A stretch of DNA of 64,000 nucleotides from Chloroflexota bacterium. GTDB lineage: Bacteria > Chloroflexota > Anaerolineae > Anaerolineales > Villigracilaceae. The notes beneath the pieces were generated by a model that saw only the letters and a program-made list of their open reading frames with translations, searched no databases and was not told the origin of the DNA. A program made the translations under genes and the position numbers. This document shows, piece after piece, positions 17,731-26,340 of the stretch (the first letter of the stretch is position 1; each line of letters opens with the position of its first letter). The stretch is taken from assembly GCA_019873735.1 (NCBI GenBank), contig JAIOAQ010000004.1, forward strand, positions 60,025 to 124,024, read 5' to 3'.

Positions 17731-18294
17731 TCAGTGCGCCACTCTTGGCGCCGTGCGAAGGCGACGCGCCAATAAAATGACGGCCAGCAGCGCCAGCGCC
17801 ATCACCAGCAACATGGGCGCTCCCACCTCGTCGGCAAAGCCTGTGCCGGGCAATGCTGTAGATGTTGGCACAATGGTAAGTTGCAAGCCGGCTGCCTGCG
17901 TGAAGCCTGCCGCAATGGTAGCCGTGGCCGGCAATTCGGTCGGCGTCTCGGTCACGGCGGGGGTAACCGAAGCCAGCATCACCACAGAGGTGGGCGAGGG
18001 GGTGGGGCTTCCCTCTGCCATCGGCGGCGCCGACTGTGTGAAGAACATAGCCGCTGCAGTCGCCGTCAATGCCTGGGAGACCTGTTCATTCTGGGCTGCT
18101 ATGGTCGCCTGTTGCGCCTGCTGGGCGCGAGTCTGGCTGGGTCGGATGACCAGCAAATACAAGCCGCCACAGGCCAGGGCCGCAAAAATCAAGAAGCCCA
18201 AAATGCCCACGCCGATTAAAAAGGCGCGGTTATTGCCGGATTCCTCAGGCGGGGCCTCGATTTCGTCCAGATTCATGTCATCGCCTTCATACAT
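17731..18294 (-). CDS. Membrane protein with C-terminal LPGTG-type sorting-like signal
   Basis: This 187-residue protein has an acidic N-terminus (MYEGDDMNLDEIEAPPEE), one membrane helix (about residues 25-50), and an Ala/Gln-rich then Thr/Pro-rich region. It ends LPGTG followed by a hydrophobic stretch and the basic tail ARRLRTAPRVAH. The end has the three parts of a sortase signal, but the N-terminal helix follows an acidic segment rather than a classical signal peptide, so it could instead be a two-helix protein. GGAGAGAG lies before the ATG. It is the last gene of the large minus-strand operon, 34 nt after the preceding gene. Function unknown. Confidence 0.7.
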   Translation of the reverse strand: MYEGDDMNLDEIEAPPEESGNNRAFLIGVGILGFLIFAALACGGLYLLVIRPSQTRAQQAQQATIAAQNEQVSQALTATAAAMFFTQSAPPMAEGSPTPSPTSVVMLASVTPAVTETPTELPATATIAAGFTQAAGLQLTIVPTSTALPGTGFADEVGAPMLLVMALALLAVILLARRLRTAPRVAH

Positions 18295-18328
18295 AGCACT
18301 CTCTCCTCACAAGGGTTGGTAAGCAATA

Positions 18329-19384
18329 TCAGGCTATAACTTCCAAGTTTACCAGAGGAACGATGATTTGTTCACCGTTTTGCAAACGGACTTCTGCTGC
18401 CGGGACACGCAGGCCAACCGGCAAGACAGTTGAACCGGGCAGCAACCTGGTGAGCGTTGCGATCTCCCCCACATGGGGAGCCCGGCGTAAACGCACCTGC
18501 TGTTCTGGGGCAAATGTCGCCAAATCCGGCGCAACCGGCACTTCCTGATTAACCGGCAGGGGGATGACCAATTCCGGGCGCGTTCCTGTGTAACGGTCAT
18601 ACGTCTCTGCCCGAATAGTTACTTCGCGCTTTACATTGGTGCTCAAAATCTTGAACGCCGAGGGATTCATCGGCAGGTTGCCAAAGCCGTCAATCACCAG
18701 AATCGGGTAGCGCATTTGAGCGGCAAGAGGCAAAAGGGAAGGCATCAGGCTGGACAGAATCAGTCCGCGCACCGGCAATTCGGCCGCAGCGCGCAGGACC
18801 TCTCCATCCCGGCAATGACCCGCCAGCAAGACGGAGCCGCGCAGGCTGACATCCAACTGAGCAGCCGTCAGAACATCCGCAGGCTTTTCAAGCAACGGAA
18901 GCATCAGGCCGGTATCCATGCGGCCATTTCCCCACACGCCCTGAATCAGCACGCCGGTCGTTTGGATCACCACGCCCCAGTCAGGAATCACCTCGGTGAC
19001 AATGCCGGGCATACCGGCGCGCAGTTCCAGGCTGGTCTCCCCGACTTCCATTAAGACCTGTCCATTCCCTGCGATAATCACCCGTCCGTCAGAGGGCGCG
19101 CGCATGGTTTTCGAGAATAAGCCCTTCTTCTCTGCAATGAGTGTCCCTTCCGTCAGTTCTTCACCGGCCTTACAGCGAATCAGCCGGTCAGCAGCAAGTG
19201 GAGAGATGCCAAAAGTGCGCGCCACATCCAGCAGGACATATTCACGGGCATAATGCGCTTCGGCAACGACCTCTGTTGCAATCACCCTTTGATTAAGGCG
19301 TGCCACGACCTTCCCCTTAACCGGAAGGAGCCGCTTGCGGACAATCGTGGTCAATGGGAGAAAATGGGTTACCGGTGCTAGCAT
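18329..19384 (-). CDS. Conserved protein of unknown function, partner of the GlmL-like ATPase
   Basis: This 351-residue, soluble-looking protein has no signal or membrane helix. Residues 70-120 (KAGEELTEGTLIAEKKGLFS then APSDGRVI) resemble a barrel-sandwich or biotinyl-like half-motif of the type seen in RnfC-like and related proteins. The rest (for example HCRDGEVLRAAAELPVRGLI and PILVIDGFGNLPM) is not recognised. It starts 1 nt after the stop of the ASKHA gene, with GGAGGTTGAG before the ATG, so the two are almost certainly made together. It may form a complex with the ATPase (inference from spacing). Confidence 0.7.
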   Translation of the reverse strand: MLAPVTHFLPLTTIVRKRLLPVKGKVVARLNQRVIATEVVAEAHYAREYVLLDVARTFGISPLAADRLIRCKAGEELTEGTLIAEKKGLFSKTMRAPSDGRVIIAGNGQVLMEVGETSLELRAGMPGIVTEVIPDWGVVIQTTGVLIQGVWGNGRMDTGLMLPLLEKPADVLTAAQLDVSLRGSVLLAGHCRDGEVLRAAAELPVRGLILSSLMPSLLPLAAQMRYPILVIDGFGNLPMNPSAFKILSTNVKREVTIRAETYDRYTGTRPELVIPLPVNQEVPVAPDLATFAPEQQVRLRRAPHVGEIATLTRLLPGSTVLPVGLRVPAAEVRLQNGEQIIVPLVNLEVIA

Positions 19385-19385
19385 C

Positions 19386-21137
19386 TCAACCTCCCACCGT
19401 CCAGAGCCATTTTTTGATCAACTCCCGGCGGCGGACTGCATCCGCAGGCAAGGACAGGGGTCGCCCCCGCGCGTCAATGATAACGCCAAGAACGCCGCCG
19501 GCCACCCGAATCGTACCGGCGCGACCCGGCCCAAAGCCTGCATCGGCGCGGCGCAGCGGTTTGATTTGCAGTTTGGCCGATTGTCCGCCGGGCAGAGGTA
19601 AGATTTCCAGTGAACCATGTTTGACGTCGTGTTGCGATTCGGTGCCATCGTCTTGAATCAGCCGCACGCGCATCACTACCGTCCCATAGTCAGCCTCACA
19701 GATAGGGGCTACCACCGCCGCCAGGTTGACAAAGGCGCCCGATTCCAGCACCTGCACCGGCAGCAAAGCATTCCGCTGCGCCGCCGCGCCTAACACAGGC
19801 AGAAGGTTATTCTGGTCCAAAATAATATTGGTAATCCCCACCGGCTGAAGCGCATCCAGCACCATCAGCAGGCTTTGCCCCAATGTCGGCGCGTTGGCAA
19901 TCACACTGCCGCCCACAAAAACCGGCTCAAAAGGCGGCAAAAGACCCGGCTGAAGCGGGCGCGCCCGCGCGGGCCAATCCCGCGCCGCGCTGCGTATGGC
20001 CAGATGCAACGCCTGCCTTGCCAACGCCTGCTCAATTGTCAGGTCTTCCTTGGTCGCCGGCAGACTAGAAGGGTAAATAGATTTTTGATAAATGTAATCC
20101 AGCACAAAACCCGCAGAAATATCCAGCGGCAGCCAGCGGACAATATCCGCCAACTCGGTCTGTTTAAGGATGCGCGGCAGGTTTTCTCCCAACCCCAACT
20201 GCGGGTAAACGTTCAAGCGCAAGTCGCCGGTCAGGCCGGCCGCGACGGTTACGGCAGAGGCGCCCACCTCTACGCCCAGCAAGCCTCTCTCGCCGCCATA
20301 CACCTGGCTCAAAAAACGAATCATGCGGCCATATGCATAAGCCGCCGGAAGCAGGCCACCGCAGCGCAGGTTCAGGTCTTCCACACCATGCATGTTCAAC
20401 TGACGAATCGCCGGGAACATTTCGGCCAGTTCCTTGCTGGCCGGTCCCAGGTCTTCCGTCTCCAGCCCTGGGCGCACATTGGGGCTGAAATGCAGAATGG
20501 GTGTCCATTTTTGTAACAGCGTCCGCACATCCTCAATCAGGTTTTGATTGCCGGCAAAAAGGACAGCCGGGCGCTGATTTTCGGGAAGCAAATAACAAAC
20601 CAGGCCGATAACTTCAATCACTTTCTGCAGGGAACGCGAGGCGCCGCCATCTGTACCGCCGGCAATAATGACCAAATCGGGGCGCTCTCGCATCAGGTCA
20701 TTGAGTTGTTCTTGCGCCTTGCGCGTGTCCCCCAGCCCAATTGTGTCTACAATGCGGGCGTATGTGGTCTCTGCCAGCCGACGGGCGCTTTCAACCGAAA
20801 CGCCATCCAGCAAACCAACAACGACCGTCTTAAGCGCCGGCCCCGCCGAGATGACGGCTACCACGTTATCCGTCCCCGAACCGTCGGGCTGAGAAGGGGT
20901 TAACAAAGCGCCATTCGGCTGTAAAAATACCCTGCCGGTAATCGTTTGCAGGTGTTCAATGGAGCGGCGCACGCCTTCTCCAATATCGGCAAGCGGCGCT
21001 TCGGCAGTAGAGATCGCTTGGCCCGCGGCTACAAAACGGTATCGCCCTTCGACCACATCAAAGAGCAAAGCACGGGTATTAACCGCCCCCACGTCCAGGG
21101 CAAGCAGAGATTCACCTTCGACCAATGAAACAGGCAT
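19386..21137 (-). CDS. GlmL/MutL-family ASKHA ATPase
   Basis: This is a 583-residue protein. The ASKHA phosphate-1 loop reads ALDVGAVNTRALLFD (Asp15), followed by IIAGGTDGGASRSL, VLFAGNQNL, a second phosphate region LLGVEVGASAVTVAAG, and FVGGSVIANAP. The family includes GlmL/MutL, the accessory protein of the B12-dependent glutamate mutase. No glutamate mutase genes (glmE, glmS) lie near. The neighbours are membrane and zinc-ribbon proteins, so a role in envelope biology is as likely as enzyme reactivation. The last 110 residues extend beyond the ATPase core. Family assignment is confident; function is not. Confidence 0.8.
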   Translation of the reverse strand: MPVSLVEGESLLALDVGAVNTRALLFDVVEGRYRFVAAGQAISTAEAPLADIGEGVRRSIEHLQTITGRVFLQPNGALLTPSQPDGSGTDNVVAVISAGPALKTVVVGLLDGVSVESARRLAETTYARIVDTIGLGDTRKAQEQLNDLMRERPDLVIIAGGTDGGASRSLQKVIEVIGLVCYLLPENQRPAVLFAGNQNLIEDVRTLLQKWTPILHFSPNVRPGLETEDLGPASKELAEMFPAIRQLNMHGVEDLNLRCGGLLPAAYAYGRMIRFLSQVYGGERGLLGVEVGASAVTVAAGLTGDLRLNVYPQLGLGENLPRILKQTELADIVRWLPLDISAGFVLDYIYQKSIYPSSLPATKEDLTIEQALARQALHLAIRSAARDWPARARPLQPGLLPPFEPVFVGGSVIANAPTLGQSLLMVLDALQPVGITNIILDQNNLLPVLGAAAQRNALLPVQVLESGAFVNLAAVVAPICEADYGTVVMRVRLIQDDGTESQHDVKHGSLEILPLPGGQSAKLQIKPLRRADAGFGPGRAGTIRVAGGVLGVIIDARGRPLSLPADAVRRRELIKKWLWTVGG

Positions 21138-21143
21138 GGCAGG

Positions 21144-21818
21144 TTACCGGAAGAAACTGAGAATGAAATCAAGCCGCTCAATCAGAGCGGTCAAAGCAGC
21201 CACGTACACACCCGCAAAAAGCACACCCAGCGTCACAGCAATGAAGATGCGCCCTACCCAGGCAAGCACCTCCGCCAGCCAACCCCGGCGAACCTTGCCA
21301 TCGGCGCCAGCCCTGGCTCCAAAATGAAAATAGACCAGTGTCCCAATCGTGCCTGCCAGAGCAATCGCGCCGGTCGCCAGACGTTCAAACGGGTTATAGC
21401 CGGCCTGAATGCCCGCCGCCAGGTCAAATGGCGCAATGGCGGCTCCAATCTGAGGGAAAAGCGTGCCCAGCACCGCCCCGCCAATGGCCACACCCGCACC
21501 AACGCCCACCAGGAAACCCATTGGCACAGAACCAAGGCGGGAAAGGAGCGGAGAAATCTTCATCAACAACAAAACCCCTAGCACCAGAGGGATAAGCAAT
21601 AAAAAGCGCTGCGGGTCAGTCGCCGAAAAAAGCGGTACAAACAAAGAGGGCATCAGTGCCTGATGCCAGGCCACTGCAGCAATGTATCCGGCCGAGACGC
21701 CCACAAAAATATACACAGCAATCTTGAAGAGAGGCGAGTCTCCAAGCAGGTAACTGAAGACAAGCAAGGTTAGCAGCAGGCCGATCAGCGCAGAAATGAA
21801 GTCTGTGGGCAAAGCCAT
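21144..21818 (-). CDS. Multi-pass membrane protein of unknown function
   Basis: This 224-residue protein has about seven hydrophobic helices starting MALPTDFISALIGLLLTLLV. The longer frame from 21887 would overlap the preceding gene by 68 bp; the ATG at 21818 lies 1 nt after that gene's stop (TGAcATG) and is preferred. The last helices (FIAVTLGVLFAGVYVAALTALIERL) end in a short cytoplasmic-like tail. Glycine-rich helices (VGVGAGVAIGGAVLG) suggest close helix packing. I recognise no family; position in the operon suggests it forms a membrane complex with its neighbours. Confidence 0.75.
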   Translation of the reverse strand: MALPTDFISALIGLLLTLLVFSYLLGDSPLFKIAVYIFVGVSAGYIAAVAWHQALMPSLFVPLFSATDPQRFLLLIPLVLGVLLLMKISPLLSRLGSVPMGFLVGVGAGVAIGGAVLGTLFPQIGAAIAPFDLAAGIQAGYNPFERLATGAIALAGTIGTLVYFHFGARAGADGKVRRGWLAEVLAWVGRIFIAVTLGVLFAGVYVAALTALIERLDFILSFFR

Positions 21819-21819
21819 G

Positions 21820-24645
21820 TCACACCTCAACCGCCTTCTGTTCACGACGCAAGCGCCAGGCGCTGAGCAAACTCCATCCCCCGCCAAGGGCCAGGGCTAT
21901 GACCGACAAGAACAGCCCCATGCTCAAACTATCGCGATAATGGTTTGCCAGTCTGGGGCGACCGTTGATGGTCTCATACGCTGACCCGCCAGCCAGGCCG
22001 GCCACCAGGCCTTTCACCTGTCCTGAGTCAACGTATGGACGGATCACCGGTTCGACCTGTGCACTGACCGCCAGGATTAAGGGTTTCTCTTCAAGCCACA
22101 ATGCGGTTTGCTCCACCCAGGCCTGGGCGCCTTCCGCGCTATCACTCAATACCACCACCGCCTCAAAATCCGAGAGGCGCTTCACCCCCTGCAAAACAGG
22201 CGTTTGCCAGGCAGATTGACCTTGCCACAAAGACGGCATGGTCCCGTCAGGGTGTTGGGCAAAGCCTGCAATTCCCGCCGGCCCTCCCGGCAAATAGCCA
22301 AGGTTGATATAGTGAACGCCTTGCTGATAGTGATGCTGCTCTTGCGTGCGCGCCAGAAAACGCTCTGCCAGCAACGTGCCATTCGGGGTCGTAGCCACAA
22401 GCGCCAGGCGCGAGCCGCGCAACATCAAGTGGTCTACCAGCGGGGCAGCCACCACCTCCAACTCGCCCGAAAGGCTGGCATCATAATCGAAGACCAGTAA
22501 CACAGGTGCATTTTCGGGCAAGGCATTTACCACTTGAACGGCTGCCAATGTCTCATTCGGGAAAAGGCTGGATTGCGGCGTGAACGGCTTACGCGCCAAT
22601 AACGGCAAACCCGCCACCAGCAAAAGCAACACAAAAAGCACCCAACGTAGCACCCTCTCGGAAAGCAGCAAAGGCGGTGAGGTCAATGGCTTTGGTTCCG
22701 ATTCTGCTTCCAGCATTTTCTGAAGCAAAATGGCATTGGCCTGCTGTTCTTCTTCTGCCTGTAATTTGAGGCCAAAAGCCTGCGGCTTGCGGACCGGCGC
22801 AAAAACAGGCCCGGCCGGCAAAACGTTGCGCAGACCCGCCAGCGGCCCTTCTGTCACCACATCTTCTGTGGCTGCTTCGGCGCCCGCCTCGGAAACCACG
22901 GCTTCCACAGGCCGCATTGCCTGCACCCAGGAGGGCAAACTGCCCGGTGCGATTTCCCCTTCTTCCACAAAAGCGGCATCTTCTGCCGACGCCGGACTCT
23001 TTTCGGGGGCAACCGAAGCAAGCCAATCAGGCAACTCCATCGAAAAGGCTGCTTCTGCCTCCTCCAACGCAGGTTCTTCCACAAAGGCCGAGGGCGGCGT
23101 TTCGGCGGGCGGGACAAGATCGGAAAAAGGCGGCGGAGTCTCTGCAACTGGCGTCTCCGCGGCAGGTAGAGATGTCAGCCAATCGGGCATCGCCTGCGGT
23201 TCAGGCGGGACTGCAGGCGGGGTCTCACTCCCAGGCGTAGCCGTCGCTTCAGGCTGGAGGCCAGACAACCAGTCGGGCAATTCAGCCTGAGGTGAAGGTA
23301 CCTCAGCAGAGGGCGGCTCTCCAACCGCGGCGGCCAGCCAGTCGGGCAATTCGCTTCCTGTGGCGGGAGCGGCTGGCGTCTCGGACGCAGCCAGGCCTTC
23401 GGCACCCAGCCCACCCAGCCAGTCGGGCAATTCGCCTTCCAAGGCAGGAGCCGCGGGGGTCTCGGACGCAGCCGGGCCCTCGGCACCCAGCCCACCCAGC
23501 CAGTCGGGCAATTCGCCTTCCAAGGCAGGAGCCGCGGGGGTCTCGGCCGCAGCCGGGCCTTCGGCACCCAGCCCGCTCAGCCAGTCGGGCAATTCGCCTT
23601 CCAAGGCAGGAGCCGCGGGGGTCTCGGCCGCAGCCGGGCCTTCGGCACCCAGCCCGCTCAGCCAGTCGGGCAATTCGCCTTCCAAGGCAGGAGCCGCGGG
23701 GGTCTCGGCCGCAGCCGGGCCTTCGGCACCCAGCCCGCTCAGCCAGTCGGGCAATTCGCCTTCCAAGGCAGGAGCCGCGGGGGTCTCGGCCGCAGCCGGG
23801 CCTTCGGCACCCACCCCGCCCAGCCAGTCGGGCAATTCGACTTCCGCAGCAGGAGCCGCGGGGGTCTCGGCCGCAATTGGGCCTTCGGCACCCAGCCCGC
23901 CCAGCCAGTCGGGCAATTCGCCTTCCGCAGCAGGAGCCGCGGGGGTCTCGGCCGCAGCCGGGCCTTCGGCACCCAGCCCGCCCAGCCAGTCGGGCAGATC
24001 TGAACCAAGCGGAAGGCGGTCAGAATCTTCTGTCCCAAGATCCGCCTCAGGTCCAGAAAGAGCCGCTTCTGTCTTCAGGTCGGCCAGCCAATCGGCCTGT
24101 TCATCCTCTGCTCCAAAAGAAAGGGGAGTTCCCTGTCCGGTCTCTGCTGACATGCCGGGAAGCGGCGGCAGGCTTTCTGCATCTGCTTCGCCGGTCACAT
24201 CGGAAAGCCAATCAGGGACTTCGGTCTGCGGCTCCGCTTCCTTAGGAGCGGACGCGCCGCCTCGCAAACTGGCCAGCCACTCAGGAATTTCTTCTTCTTC
24301 GTCTCCGGTCTGAGAAGTCAACCCCGAAAGCAAATCCGCATTTTCAGGGGAGGGCGGGGCAGGCTGCTCTGACGATGAACGGGACGGCGTTCCACCCAGC
24401 GGCAGTTCGCCGGTCGGCGGCGGCTGGTTCTCTTCTGCACTGTCATCGGCATTGCGGGCCTTCCGCAGCCATTCGGGCAAGATTCGCTCCAACTCGGCCG
24501 TGCTCTTTTTGACCGGTTCATCGCCCGGCCGAATCGTCTCTCCCAGCGGCGCGGTGAGCGGCTTGAGGCGCGCCTGGCAATACTGGCAGACCTCCAATTC
24601 TTCGGGGTTGGGTTTGCCGCACATGGGGCAACGCTGCTCGGCCAT
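21820..24645 (-). CDS. Large zinc-ribbon protein with 17 D-W-L motifs and a C-terminal membrane-anchored domain
   Basis: This is a 941-residue protein. Residues 1-30 form a zinc ribbon (CPMC...CQYC). Residues 45 to about 580 are an acidic, Ala/Pro-rich, probably unfolded region carrying 17 copies of a short motif of type [LIVM]P[DE]WL, eight of them in near-identical 27-residue units. Two membrane helices (about 660-680 and near the C-terminus) enclose some 220 residues that would lie outside. The motif spacing looks like a multivalent docking array for a repeated partner. GGAGGT lies before the ATG. The repeat content is acidic (GELPDWL, SELPDWL). No enzymatic motif is seen. Similar D-W-L proteins are, to my knowledge, typical of Anaerolineae (recollection, not checked). 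Confidence 0.75.
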   Translation of the reverse strand: MAEQRCPMCGKPNPEELEVCQYCQARLKPLTAPLGETIRPGDEPVKKSTAELERILPEWLRKARNADDSAEENQPPPTGELPLGGTPSRSSSEQPAPPSPENADLLSGLTSQTGDEEEEIPEWLASLRGGASAPKEAEPQTEVPDWLSDVTGEADAESLPPLPGMSAETGQGTPLSFGAEDEQADWLADLKTEAALSGPEADLGTEDSDRLPLGSDLPDWLGGLGAEGPAAAETPAAPAAEGELPDWLGGLGAEGPIAAETPAAPAAEVELPDWLGGVGAEGPAAAETPAAPALEGELPDWLSGLGAEGPAAAETPAAPALEGELPDWLSGLGAEGPAAAETPAAPALEGELPDWLSGLGAEGPAAAETPAAPALEGELPDWLGGLGAEGPAASETPAAPALEGELPDWLGGLGAEGLAASETPAAPATGSELPDWLAAAVGEPPSAEVPSPQAELPDWLSGLQPEATATPGSETPPAVPPEPQAMPDWLTSLPAAETPVAETPPPFSDLVPPAETPPSAFVEEPALEEAEAAFSMELPDWLASVAPEKSPASAEDAAFVEEGEIAPGSLPSWVQAMRPVEAVVSEAGAEAATEDVVTEGPLAGLRNVLPAGPVFAPVRKPQAFGLKLQAEEEQQANAILLQKMLEAESEPKPLTSPPLLLSERVLRWVLFVLLLLVAGLPLLARKPFTPQSSLFPNETLAAVQVVNALPENAPVLLVFDYDASLSGELEVVAAPLVDHLMLRGSRLALVATTPNGTLLAERFLARTQEQHHYQQGVHYINLGYLPGGPAGIAGFAQHPDGTMPSLWQGQSAWQTPVLQGVKRLSDFEAVVVLSDSAEGAQAWVEQTALWLEEKPLILAVSAQVEPVIRPYVDSGQVKGLVAGLAGGSAYETINGRPRLANHYRDSLSMGLFLSVIALALGGGWSLLSAWRLRREQKAVEV
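23355..24002. repeat. Tandem array, 8 units of 81 bp inside the zinc-ribbon gene
   Basis: The anchor CAGTCGGGCA recurs at 23420, 23501, 23582, 23663, 23744, 23825, 23906 and 23987, exactly 81 bp apart. Units 4 to 6 of the protein are identical in sequence and the outer ones diverge. This is the expected pattern of recent amplification by unequal recombination or slippage. The period keeps the reading frame. Confidence 0.95.
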
Positions 24646-24647
24646 GG

Positions 24648-25268
24648 TTATTTACCTCCATAAGGGCGATCGGCGCCAAGCAGAACCCGCAAGCCGGTCA
24701 GGAGTGTTCCAAGAGCAATCCCAATTAATAAACCGCGCGCCCCCGCAACCGCCGGAACATGAATAAGCCAGGGCCGGAGCAGATAGTTGAGAACGCTCAC
24801 TTCGGCAAACGGCAGGGGAGTCGTCCCAAGCAGCACAAGCCAGGCGGTGGCAAGGAAAACGATGGTCATCATGTCCAGCCGCCTTCGGAAGAGGCGGATA
24901 CAGGCATAGACCAGCGTTACGGTTAAGATGGCCATGAGACTGGCCTCAACCGGCACAATGATCGTCTCAACCGCCTGCCGCAAGCCGGGGTTTTGTGGCC
25001 CAAGCAAAAAGCCAAAGGCGGCCGTAATGACCAAAGATAAGACCAGCAGCAGGCTGTAAATATAACCGGGCTGCCGGCGGCGAATCTTTTCCAGATGGAC
25101 GGCCAACAGGTTGGCCACGCCCACAAGCACGCCAAAGGCCGCCAGAATGATCGCCCACAAAATCAATTCCTGACGCAAATACGCGAAGAAGGGCAACGGG
25201 ATAAAGTAGCCCAGCAAAACGATCAACCCGAAAGCGATGGCAAAAGCAGTGGCGAGCGGACGTTTCAC
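24648..25268 (-). CDS. Multi-pass membrane protein of unknown function
   Basis: This 206-residue protein has about six membrane helices and a short basic loop (HLEKIRRRQPGYIY) after helix 3. It uses a GTG start that overlaps the previous stop (GTGA), so translation is coupled. It ends 2 nt before the zinc-ribbon gene. No family is recognised. Its length and helix number resemble small integral membrane components rather than transporters. Confidence 0.75.
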   Translation of the reverse strand: MKRPLATAFAIAFGLIVLLGYFIPLPFFAYLRQELILWAIILAAFGVLVGVANLLAVHLEKIRRRQPGYIYSLLLVLSLVITAAFGFLLGPQNPGLRQAVETIIVPVEASLMAILTVTLVYACIRLFRRRLDMMTIVFLATAWLVLLGTTPLPFAEVSVLNYLLRPWLIHVPAVAGARGLLIGIALGTLLTGLRVLLGADRPYGGK

Positions 25269-26011
25269 AGGACACCTGCCAGTTTAAGGAGCATGCCGCC
25301 TAGCAGAACAAGCACAATCAGCCAGCGCAGAATATCCTGAATAGTAAGGCTGGCCAAATGGGAGCCGCCCGCCTTCACATAAGCACCGGCGGCATACAGT
25401 TCTTCTCCAATCAGTGGCTGATCGGCTGCAGCAAACAGGACGGACTGCGCCGGTAGGTTGTCCGACGCTGCCAGCAGGAACGTATTCTCGCGTTCTGCTG
25501 CATCGGCCAACAAAGCGGCTTCAGCGCCAAAATGACCCAAGATGACATTGGCCGATACATCCCCCGAGCGGATAACCGATATAGTTCCGGCGGCGTAGGA
25601 GAAAGGCGTCAGGCCGCTCACCTGACCAGACGTGGGGCGGTATTGCTCGGCCGCGCCGACAGATTGAAAGGCCGATTCAATCGTGTCCCGGCTCAGGATA
25701 GCCAGCACGCCATCTCCAGATGTAGATACAGACGGCTTGTCACTGACAGCGGCCTGCTGGGCAATGCGCTGTAAAGCCGCCAGGGCAGCCAGGCTGGCAG
25801 CGCCATTGACCGAGAGCATATCCCCCCGTCCAAGAGAGAAATGCAGGCGCGTTCCATCCTCAACCGAAAGCCCAATAGCGCGGTTCAAATGGTCAAAGGC
25901 CGGGATGCGGCGAAAGCGAGCAGGAGACTTGCGCTGTAGAAATATGAGCGCGACCAATAAGGCGCCGGTGATGAGTACAAGCACAAGTCCAGCCAGGGGC
26001 AACCAAGTCAT
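25265..26011 (-). CDS. Membrane-anchored protein, probable DUF6754-type
   Basis: This 248-residue protein has one helix at the N-terminus (LAGLVLVLITGALLVALIFL) and one at the C-terminus (WLIVLVLLGGMLLKLAGVL). They enclose a soluble domain of about 190 residues with DHLNRAIGLSVEDGTRLHF and HFGAEAALLADAAER. I believe this matches DUF6754, a family of unknown function from Chloroflexota, but I cannot verify that. The start overlaps the preceding small gene by 4 bp and the stop overlaps the next start by 4 bp. Confidence 0.65.
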   Translation of the reverse strand: MTWLPLAGLVLVLITGALLVALIFLQRKSPARFRRIPAFDHLNRAIGLSVEDGTRLHFSLGRGDMLSVNGAASLAALAALQRIAQQAAVSDKPSVSTSGDGVLAILSRDTIESAFQSVGAAEQYRPTSGQVSGLTPFSYAAGTISVIRSGDVSANVILGHFGAEAALLADAAERENTFLLAASDNLPAQSVLFAAADQPLIGEELYAAGAYVKAGGSHLASLTIQDILRWLIVLVLLGGMLLKLAGVL

Positions 26012-26250
26012 CGTTCTATCTCCTCCTGCAGGAAGGCGGCAAAGGCATGCGCTTCGCCGTCATCCTCCAGTAGATGAGCCAACGCAGAGAGGGGTTTGCT
26101 TCCCCAGAAGGGTTGACTAAAGTAGAGCACCTGTGCTCCCAGCAGCCGCAAGGGTGCAGCAAAATCCAGTACCCAGGCGGCTATTCCTTGCAGGCCTAAC
26201 TGCCGCAAGCGTTTCGCCCAATCTGTCCACTGCTCACGTCCCATCTGCAT
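26008..26250 (-). CDS. Small conserved-looking protein, first gene of the membrane operon
   Basis: This 80-residue protein starts MQMGREQWTDWAKRLRQLGL and ends FLQEEIER. It is soluble or peripherally associated, with one moderately hydrophobic helix in the middle (GIAAWVLDFAAPLRLLGAQ). No Shine-Dalgarno precedes the ATG, but TATACT lies 6 nt upstream. Its stop overlaps the next start by 4 bp, which argues that it is real. Function unknown. Confidence 0.65.
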   Translation of the reverse strand: MQMGREQWTDWAKRLRQLGLQGIAAWVLDFAAPLRLLGAQVLYFSQPFWGSKPLSALAHLLEDDGEAHAFAAFLQEEIER

Positions 26251-26256
26251 ATTATC

Positions 26257-26265
26257 AGTATAGCA
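26257..26265 (-). promoter_or_regulatory. Extended -10 promoter of the membrane operon, 6 nt from the ATG
   Basis: The minus strand reads TGCTATACT, then GATAAT, then the ATG at 26250. The predicted start falls on or next to the ATG, so the operon's first gene would be translated from a leaderless mRNA. A CTGACC at 26282-26277 is a poorly spaced -35 candidate. Confidence 0.55.
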
Positions 26266-26340
26266 TAATTTTTTAAGGTCAGGCTTATTCTATAACCGCC
26301 CGTACTTGAGGTCAAGTGCTGCTAAAGGGGGATAGATACC

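Noticed and set aside
17641..18322. Plus-strand frame of about 200 residues opposite the LPGTG gene
   Set aside because: The minus strand has a ribosome site and a coherent membrane and Thr/Pro-rich layout; the plus frame has none.
23292..24313. Two long plus-strand reading frames over the tandem array
   Set aside because: They are produced by the GC-rich 81-bp repeat inside the zinc-ribbon gene; no start site or family match, and the minus-strand protein has clear domains.
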